Assembly (NCBI GenBank): GCA_049793155.1
Contig: JBARBN010000082.1
Location: forward strand, 1-37,977
Reading direction: 5' to 3'
Source of the DNA: JALNZF01 sp049793155
Lineage (GTDB): Bacteria; Nitrospirota; UBA9217
Length of the DNA stretch: 37,977 nucleotides
Shown here: positions 30,518 through 37,799 of the stretch, piece by piece
Layout of the letters: every line of letters starts with the position of its first letter
How positions within the stretch are numbered: the stretch's first letter is position 1
Position numbers and translations under genes: made by a program
The notes under the pieces: model-generated
The model's database searches: none
Seen by the model: only the letters and a program-made list of their open reading frames with translations
What the model was told of the DNA's origin: nothing

Positions 30518-32905
30518 ATGGGAACGACCGAAAAAACAGAACTGGGCATCCTGAGTGAGATCAGCCGTATATCGAATTCATCGGCCGGTCTCACGGAGAA
30601 ACTTCGGCGCCTCGTCGAGGCCGTTGCCCGGGGAATGGGAAAGGACGGCGCCTCGGTATTCCTGCTCGACCGATCCGGAAAGACCGTCTCGCTCGCCGCC
30701 GCAGTCGGTCTGAACCAGGAGTCCATCGGCAAAGTAAGTTTTCCGCTCGGCATGGGCATCGCCGGCTGGGTGGCCGAGCAGAAAGTCCCCCTTGCGCTTG
30801 ATGACCCGTATGCTGATCCGCGCTTCGCCTATGTCCCCGAATCGGGCATCGAGAAGTTCCGGTCGCTCGCGGCCGCGCCGATAATGTACGAAGATCAGTG
30901 CCTCGGCGTGGTCTTCGTGCTTTCCTCCGCCGCGTGGAGCGCCGCATCGTCCGACGTCACGCTGCTCACGACCACGGCCAACCAGATCAGCGGTGTGATC
31001 AAGAACGCACAGATGTTCCAGGACATCCAGGACCGCCTGGCCGCGCTTGCCACCATCTACGAGATCGGCCTTGCGCTTACTTCGACGCTCGACCTCGAAC
31101 CGCTCCTTTCGCTCATCGCCAAAAACAGCACGCAATCGCTCCGCGCCCAGGGCTGCACCATCCGGCTCATAAATCTGCCGGAGATCGTGACCCATAAAAC
31201 CTTCTCTTCTTATAGCGTGGTCGGCGACATTATCGCTGATATGGATATGAAGATAGGAGGCATCTTGGCGGAACGTGTCGCCCGGGAGAAGAAACCGACC
31301 TTGATCCAGGACATCGCGAAGGATCCTGTCCTCGCCGTCGGCAGCGGGGTCTCTGCTGCGTCCATACTCAGCGTGCCGCTCATTTTTCGGGACAAGGTGA
31401 TCGGCGTCATCACGCTCTATAACAAACAGGAGGGACAACCCTTCACCGAGGAGGACCTGCAGTTCCTGACGACCGTCGCGAGCGGCGCCGCGGTGTCGGT
31501 CGAGAACGCGGCGATGTACGAGCGCATGGAGGACCTGGCGATCGAAGCACGTACCAGGGCACAGGAACTTTCCATCCTCTACGATATCGGCACCGCCATG
31601 AGCACAACGTTGAACCTCGACCGCCTGCTCAGGATCATCCTAACCGCCGCGACCATGGGCGGGAGCGGCCTCGGCTTCAATCGGGCACTCCTGCTCCTGA
31701 CCAATGAACGAACCAACACGCTCCAGGGCATGATGGGTGTCGGACCGACAAGCTGGGATGAAGCGGGCCGGGCTTGGAGTGAAGTATCGAGCGTCCACAA
31801 AAGCCTCATGGAGTGGATCCAGACGGGTGCGCTTTTTGAGCACCGCGATTCGCCGCTCAATACTCTGGCAAAGGGCATCCGCGTTTCGCTACTGCCGAAC
31901 GAGGAGGTGCTCGCGCTCACGGTGCTGAACAAAAAGCCGTATAATATCACCAATGCCGCCGCAAACCCCCTTGTAAGCGACAAACTCCGAGAAACGCTGC
32001 GGGTGAACAGCTTCGCAACGGTCCCGCTTGTCGCAAAGGACCGGGTCATCGGCGTCATCCTGGTGGACAATATGTTCACCCAGAGGCCGATCACCGATGG
32101 AGATATCCGTTTTCTCACCATGTTCGCGCATCAGGCCGCGCTCGCCATCGAGAACGCCATTTTCCATACGAACCTCGAGACCATGAACAGGGACTTGCGC
32201 GCCATGCACGAACAGCTTGTCCAGTCCGAGAAGATGGCGGCCCTCGGCGCAATGATGGCCGAGATCACCCATGAGATCAGGAACCCGCTCGTCTCAATCG
32301 GCGGCTTCACCAGACGGCTTGCGAAGAAGCTCAAGGACAACGAGGACAAAAAATATGTCGACATCATCCTGAGCGAGGTCGCGCGGCTTGAAGGGATCAT
32401 CCACGACAACCTTTCTTACATCAAGGAGATCGCTCCGCACCTTGTTGAAACCGACATCAGCGGCCTCCTTGAGGAGGTCCTTACGCTCTACGAAGATGAA
32501 CTTGCCCAGCGAAGCATACGTATCGAGCGGAATTTATCGTCTTCCCTGCCGCGCCTTATGATCGATCCGCAGCAGATCAAGCAGGGAGTGATCAACATCC
32601 TGAAGAATGCCCTGGAGGCCATGGAGAATGGCGGGAGGCTCTTCATCAGGACCTCTGCGATCTCTGACACCGAGGCGGCAATCGAGATCGGGGACACGGG
32701 ACCCGGCATTTCAGCCAAGGCCATGCATAATATTTTCAACCCCTACTACACGACGAAACCGCGGGGCACGGGGCTGGGACTGCCCATCACGAACAGGATC
32801 ATCCAGTCCCACAAGGGCAAGATCGAGGTGAGGAACAGGGACGGAGGAGGAGCCATTTTCACGATCAAGCTGCCTCTGCCTGAAAATAAGGACACAAAGG
32901 CCTGA
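30518..32905 (+). CDS. Soluble histidine kinase with three GAF domains
   Basis: A 795-residue cytosolic sensor without membrane helices. Three GAF-type domains follow each other (about 25-165, 180-345, 360-560; for example FPLGMGIAGWVAEQKVPLAL, ILSVPLIFRDKVIGVITLYN, ATVPLVAKDRVIGVILVDNM). Then comes HisKA with the phospho-acceptor His near residue 584 in THEIRNPLVSIGGFTRRL, and HATPase_c with N-box NILKNALEAM, G1 IGDTGPGI and G2 GTGLGLPI. The ATG at 30518 with AAGG upstream is preferred to a TTG at 30491. The single-domain response regulator 61 bp downstream is its likely partner. The signal bound by the GAF domains is unknown. Confidence 0.93.
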   Translation: MGTTEKTELGILSEISRISNSSAGLTEKLRRLVEAVARGMGKDGASVFLLDRSGKTVSLAAAVGLNQESIGKVSFPLGMGIAGWVAEQKVPLALDDPYADPRFAYVPESGIEKFRSLAAAPIMYEDQCLGVVFVLSSAAWSAASSDVTLLTTTANQISGVIKNAQMFQDIQDRLAALATIYEIGLALTSTLDLEPLLSLIAKNSTQSLRAQGCTIRLINLPEIVTHKTFSSYSVVGDIIADMDMKIGGILAERVAREKKPTLIQDIAKDPVLAVGSGVSAASILSVPLIFRDKVIGVITLYNKQEGQPFTEEDLQFLTTVASGAAVSVENAAMYERMEDLAIEARTRAQELSILYDIGTAMSTTLNLDRLLRIILTAATMGGSGLGFNRALLLLTNERTNTLQGMMGVGPTSWDEAGRAWSEVSSVHKSLMEWIQTGALFEHRDSPLNTLAKGIRVSLLPNEEVLALTVLNKKPYNITNAAANPLVSDKLRETLRVNSFATVPLVAKDRVIGVILVDNMFTQRPITDGDIRFLTMFAHQAALAIENAIFHTNLETMNRDLRAMHEQLVQSEKMAALGAMMAEITHEIRNPLVSIGGFTRRLAKKLKDNEDKKYVDIILSEVARLEGIIHDNLSYIKEIAPHLVETDISGLLEEVLTLYEDELAQRSIRIERNLSSSLPRLMIDPQQIKQGVINILKNALEAMENGGRLFIRTSAISDTEAAIEIGDTGPGISAKAMHNIFNPYYTTKPRGTGLGLPITNRIIQSHKGKIEVRNRDGGGAIFTIKLPLPENKDTKA

Positions 32906-32966
32906 CCTTTGTCCGGGTTGGAAATGAGAAATGCCCGCTTGAGAAATAAATGCTGAGGAGGTGCGA

Positions 32967-33317
32967 ATGAAAAAGATACTGATTGTCGACGATGAGGAAA
33001 ATATCCGGGAGCTTTACAAAGAGGAGTTCGTGGAAATGGGCTACGACGTAGTAACGGTCAACGACGGCATCCAGGCGCTCGCGGCGATGGACGCTGCAAG
33101 GTTCGACCTGGTCACCCTTGACATGCGCATGGAAGAAATGGACGGCATTGAAACCCTTCGGAAGATAAAAGAGAAGGACAGCTCTCTTCCCGTCATTATC
33201 TGCACCGCGTATGAAGAATATAAGCACGACTTCGGAAGCTGGTGCTCCGACGCCTACGTAGTCAAGTCCTCAGACCTGTCTCTGCTCCGGGACACGGTAA
33301 AAAAGATCCTCGGATGA
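32967..33317 (+). CDS. Single-domain response regulator
   Basis: A 116-residue CheY-like receiver without output domain. The acidic pocket is in IVDDEEN, the phospho-acceptor Asp in VTLDMRM, the Thr in CTAYEEY and the Lys in YVVKSSD. AGGAGG lies 5 bases before the ATG (a GTG two codons upstream is less likely). It follows the GAF kinase and overlaps the methyltransferase start by 4 bp. It would signal by protein contact, not by DNA binding. The target is unknown. Confidence 0.93.
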   Translation: MKKILIVDDEENIRELYKEEFVEMGYDVVTVNDGIQALAAMDAARFDLVTLDMRMEEMDGIETLRKIKEKDSSLPVIICTAYEEYKHDFGSWCSDAYVVKSSDLSLLRDTVKKILG

Positions 33318-34612
33318 GCGAACAGACAGGCACGCTCGAGGTGCTCATTGAAAAACTTGTCCACGGCGGCAGCGGGCTTGCCAGACTGGACACGGGCCAG
33401 ACGGTCTTTGTCCCCGGCGTGCTGCCGGGAGAGCGGATCGTCGTCACCATCAGGAAAAAGCGAAAAGGCGTTTTAGAAGCCGCCCTCGTCAAGGTCCTCA
33501 CACCGTCGAAAGATCGCATCATACCCCCGTGTAATGGAGAAATTGAATGCACAGGCGCAACCTGGCCGCACATCGCGTATGCGGCCCAGCTTAAGTATAA
33601 GCAGGAGATCCTGCTCGACACCCTGAAAAAAATAGGCGGCATCGAACCCAGGCGCCTTCTTCCGATGCTCCCCTCACCCCTCACCGACCACTACCGGCTG
33701 CGCACCCAGTTCAATGTCCGGATGAAGGACAACCGGCAGCGCATCGGTTTTTTCCGCCAGGGTTCGTACGATCTCATTGAAGTGAATAATGCGTTCCTCA
33801 TCAACCCCGTCATCGACAGGGTACTGAAGAACATCCGGTCCCTTTCTGACGAACTCCCCTTGCTCACCGAACTCCATATCAATGCCTCGCCGACGGGAGA
33901 GGTACATCTCCTGCTCTTCGGCGATCAGCCGTTTATCCCTGCTATTGACGCATTTTTCGCGGAGCTGAAGAGAATCTCGCCCGAAGTGATAGGCATTACC
34001 GGATTCGAGGGCAGGAAAAAGGTCTCCACCCTCGGGAGGAACCAACTCACGCTCGATGTTGAAGGCATGACCTTCAAAGCGACTGAAGGAAATTTCTTTC
34101 AGGTAAACTGGGAGCAGAACAGGAACATGGTGAAGACGGTATTGGACCTTACCTCGCTCACGGGGAACGAGACCGTGCTCGACCTCTACTGCGGCATCGG
34201 CAACTTCTCCCTGCCGCTCGCGAAGAAAGCAAAGGCCGTGATCGGCATCGAATCGGGTTATTCGGCGATCGAGGACGCGAAGGCGAATGCTGAGTTGAAT
34301 AGTATTTCGAATATTGAATTTATTGCCGACGATATGCAGAAGGGATTGAAGGCCTTGATCCAGAGAAAGTTGCGCGCTGACGTTATCGTGCTCGACCCGC
34401 CGCGCGCTGGCGCCACACTCAAGACGCTCGAGCGCGTGCTTGCCTTTGTCCCGCAGAAGATCGTCTATGTCTCGTGCAATCCCTCGACGCTTGCTCGGGA
34501 TTTGAAATTCTTTCAGCTCTTCGGCTTCCATTTAGACCGGCTTCAGCCTGTGGACATGTTTCCCTATACCTATCATATTGAATGCGTGGCGGAAATGGTG
34601 AGGCCAACATAG
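33314..34612 (+). CDS. RlmD/RumA-family RNA (uracil-5-)-methyltransferase
   Basis: A 432-residue enzyme with a TRAM domain (VEKL-type start LEVLIEKLVHGGSGLARLD, VPGVLPGERI) and a C-terminal SAM-dependent methyltransferase: LDLYCGIGNFSLPLAKKAK, VLDPPRAGA, catalytic Cys in VYVSCNPSTLARDL and HIECVAEM. It should methylate U in 23S rRNA or tRNA. The 4Fe-4S motif near residue 75 is degenerate: PPCNGEIECTGATWPHI keeps two Cys where the family has three close together. The ATG overlaps the response-regulator stop (ATGA); the upstream open frame is not conserved. Substrate nucleotide cannot be told. Confidence 0.92.
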   Translation: MSEQTGTLEVLIEKLVHGGSGLARLDTGQTVFVPGVLPGERIVVTIRKKRKGVLEAALVKVLTPSKDRIIPPCNGEIECTGATWPHIAYAAQLKYKQEILLDTLKKIGGIEPRRLLPMLPSPLTDHYRLRTQFNVRMKDNRQRIGFFRQGSYDLIEVNNAFLINPVIDRVLKNIRSLSDELPLLTELHINASPTGEVHLLLFGDQPFIPAIDAFFAELKRISPEVIGITGFEGRKKVSTLGRNQLTLDVEGMTFKATEGNFFQVNWEQNRNMVKTVLDLTSLTGNETVLDLYCGIGNFSLPLAKKAKAVIGIESGYSAIEDAKANAELNSISNIEFIADDMQKGLKALIQRKLRADVIVLDPPRAGATLKTLERVLAFVPQKIVYVSCNPSTLARDLKFFQLFGFHLDRLQPVDMFPYTYHIECVAEMVRPT

Positions 34613-35038
34613 AATCTGCCGATCTTACCGAGAGCTATAATGTCGATTAGTTTAAGGTCACACACTGTATAAAAATATTACAGTAATTTCCCAATTTTCT
34701 TGTACGGGCTGTGCCCGAGGGCAGTGAGTCTATTGCGAGTCATTTCATGTTCAGCTCTATACCGCAATTTTCCCTTGAACCTTCTCTGAGATGAACGTAA
34801 CATACCGTTTTTTTTAATATTTAATCTTACGTTGGTCTTCAGTTAAACCCGACACTTTTTTCTTCCAACTCACCTTTCCTCCTTAAATCCTAATTTAAAA
34901 ATTGTCGAGCAAGCTTACACTAAAAAATGTAATACTATTTTATTACCAAAATCAGGCAGTTCTATTCTGGCAATTTTTTTGCATTTTAATACTCAAGATC
35001 AGGAGAGTTAGAGCAAGAAGAAAAGCTTGGTGAGCACC
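34613..35038. other. AT-rich intergenic region, no gene seen
   Basis: About 430 bp with clearly lower GC than its surroundings and several A/T runs. I see no open frame with family resemblance and no clean promoter or terminator. It may hold regulatory DNA for the small gene downstream or be a decayed insertion. Confidence 0.55.
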
Positions 35039-35221
35039 ATGAGCGATCGGGAACAGGAAAACGAGATCAACAATATCTTGATAGACAGTTCGCTTTACCT
35101 GGAAATGTCGATAACGGAGAGACAAAAGCTGTTGCACTATATAGTTTCGTCTTACTTTAATCTACCAGTTGAAAACCGTCGGGCCCTTCCCACGGCAATG
35201 CAAACCGGATCGGCGATGTAA
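35039..35221 (+). CDS. Possible small protein, 60 residues
   Basis: The frame MSDREQENEINNILIDSSLY continues with a helical, amphipathic LEMSITERQKLLHYIVSSYF and a short Pro/Arg tail. No family is recognised. GGTGAG lies 4 bases before the ATG at 35039 (an in-frame GTG at 35027 is less likely). Composition looks protein-like, but the C-terminal part overlaps potentially structured sequence, so it may not be a real gene. It follows the AT-rich gap and precedes a strong plus-strand terminator. Confidence 0.4.
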   Translation: MSDREQENEINNILIDSSLYLEMSITERQKLLHYIVSSYFNLPVENRRALPTAMQTGSAM

Positions 35222-35235
35222 ACCAAGACGCGTTA

Positions 35236-35311
35236 CGTATTGCCCTCGGGAAATGAGTATATACAAAGTGCCTTGTACCGTGAAAATGGTTTGGCCTAAA
35301 TGGGCAATACG
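35236..35311 (+). other. Candidate structured RNA (10-bp closing stem)
   Basis: CGTATTGCCC (35236-35245) and GGGCAATACG (35302-35311) are perfect complements enclosing 56 bases, within which TACAA/TTGTA and ACC/GGT can form small inner stems. A strong intrinsic terminator begins 42 bases later. No known riboswitch or small-RNA family is recognised. It could be an sRNA, a 3' UTR structure or a cis-regulatory element. Confidence 0.4.
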
Positions 35312-35352
35312 CCCCCTGCCATACTCGCGGGCCCGAAACATTTGCCTCCCTT

Positions 35353-35395
35353 AATGTCGGAAGCTGCTTTGAGTAGTACAGCTTCCGACATTTTT
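35353..35395 (+). terminator. Strong Rho-independent terminator
   Basis: AATGTCGGAAGCTG (35353-35366) and CAGCTTCCGACATT (35379-35392) form a perfect 14-bp stem with a 12-base loop, followed by a T-rich tail on the plus strand. It ends the plus-strand transcript and may also stop the convergent minus-strand gene. Confidence 0.88.
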
Positions 35396-35431
35396 ATTCC
35401 ATCGCAAAAAGCGACCCTCTGCATGCATCGG

Positions 35432-35836
35432 TCAGACAAACGAGACCTCACGGGTAGCCGCGGAGAAAACAAATACTCGGTCCATATTGGATCCTGGATC
35501 GGCGGGAAAGACGAAGAAGCCCGGCCGGCCGGGTTGATAACCCTGCGTCGTTCCGACCAATTCCTCCCCATCCTTGAATACTACCCGGATCTTTTTCCCC
35601 ACAACCGGTTTGGCGGCGCCGAATGTTTTTTTCTCCTGATATTGACTATCCCCGTTAAAGTCCTTCACAAAAAATACAGCCTTCAATACGTTGACATAAA
35701 CATCAAGCGGCTTGGAACCGGCAGGGGCATCCAGCGGCAGGAGATGAAAAATGTCTTTATTGGGCATGAAATTGCTCGTATAACCCTTTGACATGCGGCC
35801 GTCCTGATATCGCACCACGATCTTATTCTGTATCAT
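35432..35836 (-). CDS. Two-module small-barrel protein (DUF6982-like)
   Basis: A 134-residue soluble protein built from two similar modules: NKIVVRYQDGRMSKGYTSNF with NKDIFHLLP, and KKIRVVFKDGEELVGTTQGY with RPGFFVFPADP. Each resembles a small beta-barrel (LSm/SH3-like) turn. I recall such proteins as DUF6982, but the family name is from memory. AAAGGAGCGCT precedes the ATG. It follows the SRAP gene by 59 bp on the same strand, so it may be cotranscribed with it. Function unknown. Confidence 0.75.
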   Translation of the reverse strand: MIQNKIVVRYQDGRMSKGYTSNFMPNKDIFHLLPLDAPAGSKPLDVYVNVLKAVFFVKDFNGDSQYQEKKTFGAAKPVVGKKIRVVFKDGEELVGTTQGYQPGRPGFFVFPADPGSNMDRVFVFSAATREVSFV

Positions 35837-35895
35837 AGCGCTCCTTTCTTCAGCTCCCGATAATGCATCGCTGGAATCTGAAAAAGAATCTGTTT

Positions 35896-36564
35896 CTAGT
35901 CATCCAACGGTTCTATGCTTTCCGGCGAATCAAATTTAAAAGAGTTCACCTTTGGAGTAACAGGGAATAATTCCATCTCCTCTGATGGGTAAGGATTCAA
36001 TAGCGCGGGAAGAACTGAACTATCCTGAACCCTGGGATCCAGCCATAGGTCATATTTGTCTACCGGGGCAATGACCGGCATCCGCTCGTGAATGGGCATG
36101 ACCAATTGGTTCGCGCCGGTCGTTATGATCGTACTCATCGTGAGCAGTTCACCGTCCGGGGACCTCCAGGCGTTATACAGCCCGGCAAAACCAAATGGCT
36201 TATGCGACTTGAGCCTGACATAGAAAGGCTTCTTTGTCGTTCCTTCCCTTCGCCATTCGTAGAATCCATCAGCCACCACAAGACACCGCTGTTTCTCGAA
36301 GGCCGATTTGAACGCCTTGCTGCTTGCCACGGTCTCCGCGCGGGCATTGATCATCTTGTAGCTGGCATCAAGGTCCTGGGACCAGGACGGCACAAAACCC
36401 CATCGGGACTTGATGAGCCTCCGTTTACCATCGTTGACGACGATCAGAATGTCCTGGCTGGGCGCGATGTTATAGTGGGGTGGATATTCAAGCTCCCAGT
36501 CGGCGATCCCGAATATCTCCGCGATGATCTCAATGGGGCTATGTATCTCAAATCGTCCGCACAT
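35896..36564 (-). CDS. SRAP (YedK/HMCES-like) abasic-site-processing protein
   Basis: A 222-residue SOS-response-associated peptidase domain protein. Cys2 (MCGRFEI) is freed by removal of Met1 and forms a thiazolidine cross-link to abasic sites in single-stranded DNA. Other conserved parts are YNIAPSQDILIV, WGFVPSWSQD, INARAET (Glu), DGFYEWRR and MPIHERMPVI (His). GGTGA precedes the ATG. It is divergent from lexA with the shared operator between them, so SOS control is likely. Full length. Confidence 0.95.
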   Translation of the reverse strand: MCGRFEIHSPIEIIAEIFGIADWELEYPPHYNIAPSQDILIVVNDGKRRLIKSRWGFVPSWSQDLDASYKMINARAETVASSKAFKSAFEKQRCLVVADGFYEWRREGTTKKPFYVRLKSHKPFGFAGLYNAWRSPDGELLTMSTIITTGANQLVMPIHERMPVIAPVDKYDLWLDPRVQDSSVLPALLNPYPSEEMELFPVTPKVNSFKFDSPESIEPLDD

Positions 36565-36587
36565 GACCGGTCACCTAACCTGTTGTA

Positions 36588-36596
36588 AGTATAGCA
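36588..36596 (-). promoter_or_regulatory. Extended -10 promoter of the SRAP gene
   Basis: Minus-strand TGC-TATACT (36596-36588) is an extended -10 box; no good -35 is present. The ATG follows 23 bases later. The lexA operator lies about 45 bp upstream. Confidence 0.55.
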
Positions 36597-36632
36597 CGTT
36601 GCTGCAACCACGCTTCGAGGTCCAGAAAACCC

Positions 36633-36662
36633 TTGACAGGTGAACGTTCGTTCACTTATACT
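36633..36662 (+). promoter_or_regulatory. lexA promoter with overlapping palindromic LexA operator
   Basis: TTGACA (36633-36638), an 18-base spacer and TATACT (36657-36662). The spacer contains the perfect palindrome GTGAACGTTCGTTCAC (36640-36655), which includes GAAC-N4-GTTC, the LexA box type known from Gram-positive bacteria. Binding would block both promoter elements, giving autorepression. The ATG begins 6 bases after the -10 box. Confidence 0.85.
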
Positions 36663-36668
36663 CTATTC

Positions 36669-37265
36669 ATGCCATCACCGATCACCAAGGATGAAAAGCA
36701 CCGCTCCCGCATCCGGGACATTGCCCGTTTCCAGCAGAAAAACGGCAGGATGCCCAGTTTTTCAGAGCTCGGCGAGATAACCGGTCTGCGGTCAAAGAAC
36801 GCGGTATTCAAGCTTGTAGGCAGGCTGGAAAAGCTCAAGGTCGTGGCGCGGGACAGGAAGGGCAGGCTTATTCCCGGTTCGATCGCCTGCCCCGTCAAGG
36901 TACTGGGAACGGTCGAGGCAGGGTTCCCCTCTCCCGCGGAAGAAGAGCTGGTTGATACCCTTTCCCTTGATGATTTCCTGATCCAGAACCGGGAGGCAAC
37001 CTTTTTGCTCAAGGTATCCGGCGATTCCATGTCCGGCGCGGGGATTCTTGCGGGTGATATGGTCATCGTGGATAAGGGCCGGACGCCAAAGAGCGGCGAT
37101 ATTGTTATCGCCCAGGTGGACGGTGAATGGACAATGAAATACTTACGGAAACGTGGTGACAACGTGACCCTCGTTCCCGCCAATCCCAAATACCAGCCCA
37201 TCAAGCCGAAGAATGAGCTTAAGATCTCAGGCGTCGTGACCGCGGTGGTGAGGAAGTATAAATGA
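36669..37265 (+). CDS. lexA: LexA-type SOS repressor
   Basis: A 198-residue repressor with an N-terminal winged helix (RDIARFQQKNGRMPSFSELG, ITGLRSKNAVFKLVGRLEKL) and a C-terminal S24 peptidase domain. The self-cleavage site is Ala84-Gly85 in TVEAGFP, the catalytic Ser120 is in GDSM and Lys157 in WTMKYLRK. RecA-stimulated cleavage would derepress lexA and the divergent SRAP gene. The open frame extends 12 codons upstream, across the promoter; the ATG at 36669 is chosen and would be leaderless. The recognition helix GLRSKNAVFKLV differs from the classical enterobacterial form. Confidence 0.93.
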   Translation: MPSPITKDEKHRSRIRDIARFQQKNGRMPSFSELGEITGLRSKNAVFKLVGRLEKLKVVARDRKGRLIPGSIACPVKVLGTVEAGFPSPAEEELVDTLSLDDFLIQNREATFLLKVSGDSMSGAGILAGDMVIVDKGRTPKSGDIVIAQVDGEWTMKYLRKRGDNVTLVPANPKYQPIKPKNELKISGVVTAVVRKYK

Positions 37266-37313
37266 CGCACGGTTACAAAGCATACGTCATCTCCGGTGAA
37301 AGGCAAAATCTTT

Positions 37314-37799
37314 TTTCGCGCAAAGTCGCAAAGACGCAAAGAACGGCACGCCAATATGGGACGAAAATCAGATATCAAAGATTGTTGTTGATTGTTGTTA
37401 CAGAATTCACACAAAGCTCGGGCCTGGACTATTGGAATCAGTCTATCTTGAAATTCTGATATACGAATTAAGGAAAGCGGAGTTGAACTGCAAAAAAGAA
37501 GTCGGGATCCCCGTGCACTCTATGAAGAGGTGAAACTTGATCTTGGATTTCGCGCCGATTTGTGATCGTGGACAATCTGGTAATCGTTGAATTGAAATCC
37601 GTTGAGAAAATTCAACCTGTTCATATAAAAAACAGGTCATGACATATTTAAAATTGACCGGGATGAAGCTCGGCTTGCTGGTTAATTTTAATGTAAACCT
37701 TATCAAGGATGGGATCGAACGTGTTGTCAACCGCTTGTAGGCCTCTGGCATTATGAACCGTCATTTTTTACCTTTGCGGCTTGGCGGCTTTGCGCGAAA
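37314..37799 (+). mobile_element. Putative element with 28-bp imperfect inverted repeats carrying a GxxExxY pseudogene
   Basis: The left end (37314-37341) and the reverse complement of the right end (37772-37799) match at 25 of 28 positions. Both start TTTCGCGCAAAG and consist of CGCAAAG-like units. The 486-bp span contains one gene remnant (37402-37740). No target-site duplication and no transposase were seen. That it moves is inference from symmetrical ends and repeat-like composition. Confidence 0.6.
37402..37740 (+). pseudogene. GxxExxY protein (PDDEXK_3 nuclease fold), frameshifted
   Basis: Four plus-strand segments in successive frames together give one GxxExxY protein: IHTKLGPGLLESVYLEILIY and YELRKAELN (from 37402), then YEEVKLDLGFRADL (from 37521), IVDNLVIVELKSVEKIQPVH (from 37565), and KKQVMTYLKLTGMKLGLLVN continuing to VVNRL-stop (37740). 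The Asp and ELK of the PD-(D/E)xK core are still readable. Each step is a shift of one base in the same direction. The N-terminal 10-15 residues are not readable. Neighbouring genes are intact, so these are real lesions, not poor sequence. The family's biochemical role is unknown. Confidence 0.8.

Noticed and set aside
35175..35260. Resemblance to a c-di-GMP (GEMM) riboswitch around GCAAACC
   Set aside because: The word is present but the two conserved stems and tetraloop receptor could not be laid out.
35300..35791. 163-codon plus-strand frame
   Set aside because: It crosses the strong terminator hairpin and is antisense to the DUF6982-like gene.
37262..37459. 65-codon plus-strand frame after lexA
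   Set aside because: It runs through the left inverted repeat and into the GxxExxY remnant in the wrong frame.
37443..37751. 102-codon minus-strand frame at the right end
   Set aside because: Antisense shadow of the GxxExxY pseudogene.
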